This document shows, one piece after another, positions 6,656 through 9,512 of a stretch of DNA of 9,512 nt. The position numbers were made by a program, and so were the translations under genes. Below the pieces are notes generated by a model. It worked only from the letters and a program-made list of their open reading frames with translations, was not told where the DNA came from and did not search any database. Within the stretch, counting starts at the first letter, position 1. The number at the start of each line of letters is the position of its first letter. This stretch comes from JBHHYR01 sp046757585 (GTDB lineage: Bacteria > Desulfobacterota > Binatia > HRBIN30): positions 1 through 9,512 of the forward strand of contig JBHHYR010000146.1 in assembly GCA_046757585.1 (NCBI GenBank). Direction: 5' to 3'.

Positions 6656-8062
6656 ATGATCCCAAGCGAACGGGAGGTTGTCGAAAATCTGACCCTCCTG
6701 ATCGACCTGTATCAGCTGACGATGGCCGCGACGTATTTCGCGGAAGGCATGACTGCTCCGGCCACGTTCAGCTTCTTTGTTCGCGAGTACCCCGCCGACC
6801 GGGCATACCTGGTCGCTGCGGGTATCGAGGACGTGTTGCGATATCTGGAGAGCTTTCGCTTCACGGATGATTCGCTGCGCCACTTGCGCCGGACCGGCTT
6901 GTACCGCGACGACTTTCTGGACTACCTCGAGCAGCTGCGTTTCAGCGGTGACGTCTGGGCGTTTCCCGAAGGGTCGATCTGTTTCGTACCCGAGCCGCTG
7001 CTCGAGGTGACGGCACCAATCATCGAAGCACAGCTGGTGGAGACCTACCTCATTAATCAGGTCAATCTGCAAACCATGATTGCCACCAAAGCAGCCCGCT
7101 GTGTGCACGCCGCGCAGGGCCGCGACCTGGTGGACTTCTCGTTGCGCCGGACGCAGGGGAGCGACGCGGGCATGAAAGTGGCGCGCGCTAGTTACATCAC
7201 CGGATTCAGAGGCAGCAGCAACGTGCTGGCCGAGAAGCGGTACGGCATCCCGGCCTTTGGCACCATGGCGCACTCGTATGTGGAGAGTTTCACGGATGAG
7301 GTCGAGGCGTTCCGCGCCTTCGCGCGTCAGTTCCCGACCAACAGCACGCTTCTGGTCGACACGTACGATACCCCGTCCGGGTTGCGGAAGGCGGCGCGCG
7401 TCGGAAAAGAGATGGCCGCACGCGGCGAGCAGCTCAGCGGGGTGCGACTGGATAGTGGTGATCTGTTCGAGCTCAGCCACGCCGCGCGCCGCATCCTGGA
7501 CAATGCGGGTCTCGTTGGGGTGAAGGTTTTCGCCAGCGGCGGCCTGAACGAATACAAAGTTGCCGATCTCGTCGAGCGCGGTGCGCCGGTCGACGCGTTC
7601 GGGGTGGGCACGGACATGGGAGTTTCGGGGGATGCGCCGTGGTTGGACTGCGCCTACAAGCTGGTCGAGTACGCCGGGCGACCGCGCCTCAAGCTGAGCG
7701 CGCACAAGGAGACGCTGGTAGGCCGCAAGCAGGTCTGGCGTGCGTGGGACGGGGACGGCAAGTTTGAGGCGGACCTGCTGGCCCTGCGACACGAAGGTGC
7801 CGAGACGATCGCAGCGCAGTTGGGTGGCGCGGGAGGGCACATTGAACCGCAGTTGCTGCCAGTGATGCACAACGGGCGTATCACGCAACCGCTGCCCACC
7901 CTGGATGCCATCCGGGGGCGCTTTGCAGCTGAATTCCGGCGATTGCCGGTAGCGTACAAAGCGTTGCGGGGCGCGGCGCAGTATCCGGTGCGAATCAGCA
8001 GCGCGCTGCAACGTGAGCAGGCCGCGACCGCTGCTGCGTTGCGCGCCCGCACTGAGTTCTGA
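6656..8062 (+). CDS. pncB: Nicotinate phosphoribosyltransferase
   Basis: Encodes 468 residues. The enzyme joins nicotinate to PRPP, with ATP hydrolysis, to give nicotinate mononucleotide in the Preiss-Handler route of NAD salvage, in the cytoplasm. The start at 6656 follows GGGGAGGGCG, a good ribosome binding site. Family motifs in order: TLLIDLYQLTMAATYF (13-28), the substrate-loop region SLRRTQGSDAGMKVARASY (162-180), GFRGSSNVLA (183-192), FGTMAHSYVESF (201-212) with the likely catalytic His206, LVDTYDTPSG (233-242), VRLDSGDL (263-270), FASGGLNEY (292-300) and FGVGTDMGVS (315-324). The C-terminal part (about 340-450), with KLSAHKETLVGRKQVWR, is of the longer bacterial type (TIGR01513-like). 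It is followed by a short ORF and tRNA-Glu on the same strand. Complete, with no missing key residue seen. Confidence 0.95.
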   Translation: MIPSEREVVENLTLLIDLYQLTMAATYFAEGMTAPATFSFFVREYPADRAYLVAAGIEDVLRYLESFRFTDDSLRHLRRTGLYRDDFLDYLEQLRFSGDVWAFPEGSICFVPEPLLEVTAPIIEAQLVETYLINQVNLQTMIATKAARCVHAAQGRDLVDFSLRRTQGSDAGMKVARASYITGFRGSSNVLAEKRYGIPAFGTMAHSYVESFTDEVEAFRAFARQFPTNSTLLVDTYDTPSGLRKAARVGKEMAARGEQLSGVRLDSGDLFELSHAARRILDNAGLVGVKVFASGGLNEYKVADLVERGAPVDAFGVGTDMGVSGDAPWLDCAYKLVEYAGRPRLKLSAHKETLVGRKQVWRAWDGDGKFEADLLALRHEGAETIAAQLGGAGGHIEPQLLPVMHNGRITQPLPTLDAIRGRFAAEFRRLPVAYKALRGAAQYPVRISSALQREQAATAAALRARTEF

Positions 8063-8071
8063 AGAGGAGAC

Positions 8072-8230
8072 ATGGGCTCGCAACCTCGATCTCGCCGTTC
8101 TCCACGTCACTTGATTTGCTGGCCGAATCCGGGTACGCAAGGTCACTGTTTCCCTAAACGCGGCCTGGATGTATTTGCGCGCCGTGTCCGAGACTGTGGC
8201 GGTCTCACTGCGTACGTCCCCGTCGTCTAG
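8072..8230 (+). CDS. Possible 52-residue ORF after pncB, running into tRNA-Glu
   Basis: Nine bases after the pncB stop an ATG follows AGAGGAG, a strong ribosome binding site at good distance. The frame (MGSQPRSRRSPRHLICWPN...) runs 52 codons and ends at a TAG at 8228-8230, inside the first 15 bases of the tRNA-Glu gene. The product is basic, resembles nothing I know, and shows no domain. The overlap with a tRNA suggests that this is the left-over start of a gene whose body was lost, or chance. The stretch must also carry the tRNA promoter, which I cannot pinpoint. Confidence 0.25.
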   Translation: MGSQPRSRRSPRHLICWPNPGTQGHCFPKRGLDVFARRVRDCGGLTAYVPVV

Positions 8231-8290
8231 CCTGGCCCAGGACACCGGCCTTTCACGCCGGCAACACGGGTTCAAATCCCGTCGGGGACG
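8216..8290 (+). tRNA. tRNA-Glu (anticodon TTC)
   Basis: GTCCCCG at 8216-8222 pairs with CGGGGAC at 8283-8289, with discriminator G at 8290. The anticodon stem CCGGC/GCCGG (8245-8249 and 8257-8261) encloses the loop CTTTCAC, with anticodon TTC at 8252-8254, reading Glu GAA/GAG codons. The T arm is ACGGG-TTCAAAT-CCCGT. CCA is not encoded. Mobile-element debris begins within 170 bases downstream, as expected near tRNA insertion sites, although no repeat of the tRNA 3' end is visible in the window. Confidence 0.96.
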
Positions 8291-8457
8291 TCCGAATTTT
8301 CAAGGGGTTTTCGGGAGAAACTGGAACTTGCGCGGCCGCATACTGAGCGCACGCCGGCGTGCAGCGGCTTCAAGTCGCGCAACACGTCGCGCACGTCCGG
8401 CAACAGGCGAATCGATCGGCTGCTCTTCGAGGTCTTCGGCGTGGCCTCGCTGCGAGC

Positions 8458-8685
8458 GTGGCGGCCTCAACGCAGAATCAGGCACTGGCGGCAATCCTCT
8501 TCCCGTACAAGGAAGTGCTCGAGCTCGACCCCGGTTGGCTGGATGTCGGTGATCACAAGCAAGGGACCCCCGAGCGCGTGCCGGTGGTGCTGACACGCGC
8601 CGAAGTACAGGCGCTGCTGGCCGCCCTTGACGGCGTCGCGTGGGTATCTCTGCCCAAGGGAAAGAAGAACCGCCGCCGTCCCTAG
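8458..8685 (+). pseudogene. Internal fragment of an integron-type tyrosine recombinase
   Basis: About 62 codons from 8458 to 8643 match the inside of integron integrases as I remember them: VAASTQNQALAAILFPYKEV, then a WLD, then PERVPVVLTRAEVQALLAALDGVAW. This corresponds to the end of the N-terminal SAM-like DNA-binding domain and the start of the catalytic domain. The N-terminal part (the usual RTEKAY region) is missing upstream, and after GVAW the frame continues into unrelated VSLPKGKKNRRRP and a stop at 8685, so the catalytic Arg-His-Arg-Tyr residues are absent. The matching core has no internal frameshift. It cannot be active. It lies on the + strand 167 bases after tRNA-Glu and just before the ceramidase remnant. 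Confidence 0.75.
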
Positions 8686-8716
8686 GTGGCAGAGAACGAG
8701 TGAGTGCGGACACATC

Positions 8717-9273
8717 TTGAGGTCTCTGGCTAACCATATCGAAGTTGCGGCACCGGCGACTGTTTTCGGAATCGGAGCGATCACTTTCGCCGTGGTCGCC
8801 AGCCAGGGATGGCCGGGAGCTCCGCACGAGTGTCTGTCCAATTCAAACTGCTACTGCGAAGCCGCGCGCCAAGGGTGGATCCGGCAGCCAGCCAATACCT
8901 GGTCTTGCCTAAGTGGCGTAGCCGTCGGACTTGCGATCGCTTGGTACTCCTGGAGCCGACGTCGCAGGACCGCTGGAGCCAGGCCCTCCAACCGAACGCG
9001 GGAAGGCCCCTTCTTCCCCGCACTGTACGCTTCGATCGTCACGTACTCCGGCGTAGGTGGCTATGGGCAAGCCTCGGCCTGTACGTACCGGCTCTTGTCC
9101 TCTGGCGCTTCTCTCTTTCAGGCCGCCCGCTCTGCGATCCAGGTTCCCTCCTCCAAGGTCATGCCGCCTGGCACGTGCTCACTGCACTCAGCCCCGGGTT
9201 TCTGTTTCTCTACTTCTGGAACGGCGAGGTGCGCGCTGCCGCCCAACAAGGCGATGAAGCTGACCGGCCATAG
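8717..9273 (+). pseudogene. Frameshifted, internally deleted ceramidase-family membrane protein
   Basis: Two frames carry the two ends of one protein. The first, to about 9060, has a hydrophobic ATVFGIGAITFAVVAS followed by CYCEAARQGWIRQPANTWS and the membrane-like GVAVGLAIAWYSW, the typical start of the alkaline-ceramidase-like family (PF05875). The second, one frame over from about 9058, gives LWASLGLYVPALVLWRFSLS and then GRPLCDPGSLLQGHAAWHVL, its typical C-terminal block with both His of the HxxxH metal-binding pair. The segment usually found between (the G-S-x-x-x-H-A loop with another metal ligand, and several membrane helices, roughly 90 residues by my estimate) is missing. So besides a frameshift there is an internal deletion. 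The true start is unclear; the TTG at 8717 is one option. Family members hydrolyse ceramide or related membrane lipids; this copy should be dead. Confidence 0.7.
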
Positions 9274-9284
9274 CTCGGGCCACC
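9241..9284 (+). repeat. Left half of an integron attC-like site
   Basis: GCCCAAC at 9241-9247 fits the attC core R'' (RYYYAAC), and the following AAGGCGATGAAGCTGACC lines up with the R''-L'' arm of known attC sites such as that of aadA (GCCTAACAATTCG...AAGCCGAC). Reading through it in one frame gives PNKAMKLTG, a peptide often seen where attC sites are translated. The expected right half (L' and R' ending GTTRRRY) is not found next to it. The site overlaps the end of the ceramidase remnant, the usual place for attC in a gene cassette. Confidence 0.45.
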
Positions 9285-9322
9285 AAGCCTGGTAGAGGGA
9301 GGAACCAATCACGGAATCCACC

Positions 9323-9397
9323 GAACCGCCGCATACGTGATCCGTATGTGCGGTGGTGTGGAAGGGGGTGGGCCGCGAGGCTCCTCCCTATCCCGAT
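9323..9397 (+). mobile_element. 3' end of a group II intron (domains V and VI)
   Basis: Domain V: bases 9325-9333 (ACCGCCGCA) pair with 9349-9357 (TGCGGTGGT). A two-base bulge TG at 9347-9348 follows, then TACG/CGTA (9334-9337 with 9343-9346) closing a short loop. The G9328-T9354 wobble inside CGC at 9327-9329 fits the catalytic triad, and CGC is the form known from group IIC introns. Domain VI: a stem from about 9361 with the apex GCC-GCGA-GGC (9372-9381) and an unpaired A at 9390 seven bases before the end at GAT (9397), as expected for the branch point and 3' splice site. Domains I-IV and the reverse transcriptase are absent, since the ceramidase remnant ends only 50 bases upstream. This is a 5'-truncated relic. 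Confidence 0.7.
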
Positions 9398-9512
9398 TCG
9401 GCTTGGCGAGCGAAGGAAAGTCGGCTAGATTCTTGGAACCATGGCTGACGTTGAGTCGAAGGTGAGCTATTCTTAGTTGAAAATTGAAATGGCTCCCAAC
9501 CCTGTGATTTCA
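9398..9512. other. Window end, no gene recognised
   Basis: This is the former 3' exon side of the intron fragment. The last 45 bases are A/T-richer than the rest of the window. Only an 11-codon ATG frame at 9441 is seen. I find no clear inverted-repeat end of an insertion sequence. Confidence 0.4.

Noticed and set aside
6398..8275. 625-codon open frame on the - strand opposite pncB
   Set aside because: It is antisense to a clearly recognised pncB with all motifs and has no recognisable domain; it is open because of high GC content.
8340..8430. - strand text RLLPDVRDVLRDLKPLHAG resembling the N-terminus of an integron integrase
   Set aside because: The similarity is short, it lies on the opposite strand to the integrase fragment and lacks the RTEKAY region; inversion of the N-terminal piece is possible but not supported.
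9450..9456. GTTGAGT as the missing right-hand core (R') of the attC
   Set aside because: The bases before it do not pair with the left arm at 9248-9265, so it is probably a chance match to GTTRRRY.

Overview
The window is high-GC bacterial chromosome. It holds five confidently read protein genes, two tRNA genes, one small basic protein gene, and a stretch of decayed mobile DNA at the right end. A large secreted protein with deltaproteobacterial-style Cys-rich repeats, a stand-alone SufT, selenoneine genes, and integron-integrase and group II intron debris together suggest a deltaproteobacterium-like lineage (Binatota, Desulfobacterota or Myxococcota type). This placement is inference from gene style; there is no phylogenetic marker here.

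Left part (1-2672): a 738-residue exported protein on the + strand has a beta-rich body and a C-terminal run of five Cys/Asp repeats plus two C-G-N-G-x-C modules. A 430-base spacer follows and carries a nested palindromic repeat of the dispersed ATTCCC...GGGAAT kind. A tRNA-Lys(CTT) lies on the - strand next to it.

Centre (2888-5916): two divergent genes form the core of selenoneine biosynthesis. senB (-) is the selenosugar synthase and senA (+) the selenoneine synthase. They are separated by 115 bases that must hold both promoters. SenB would make a selenosugar from selenophosphate and a UDP-sugar, and SenA would join that selenium to hercynine. The third usual partner (senC/selD) and the hercynine-making egtD are not in the window. 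senA converges on sufT (-), an Fe-S cluster maturation factor with a strong ribosome binding site.

Right of centre (5917-8290): a perfect 24-base palindrome, a 47-residue Lys/Ala-rich protein (-), a 405-base stretch without a confident gene, then pncB (+), encoding nicotinate phosphoribosyltransferase for NAD salvage, and tRNA-Glu(TTC) on the + strand. A short ORF with a good ribosome binding site follows pncB and runs into the tRNA.

Right end (8291-9512): no intact gene. In order there is an internal fragment of an integron-type tyrosine recombinase, a frameshifted and internally deleted ceramidase-family membrane protein, a half-site resembling an integron attC at the end of that gene, and the last two domains (V and VI) of a group II intron without its 5' part. 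I read this as the remains of an integron or mobile island next to a tRNA gene. The single pieces are better supported than the combined story. The selenoneine pair and this relic region are the two most interesting parts.
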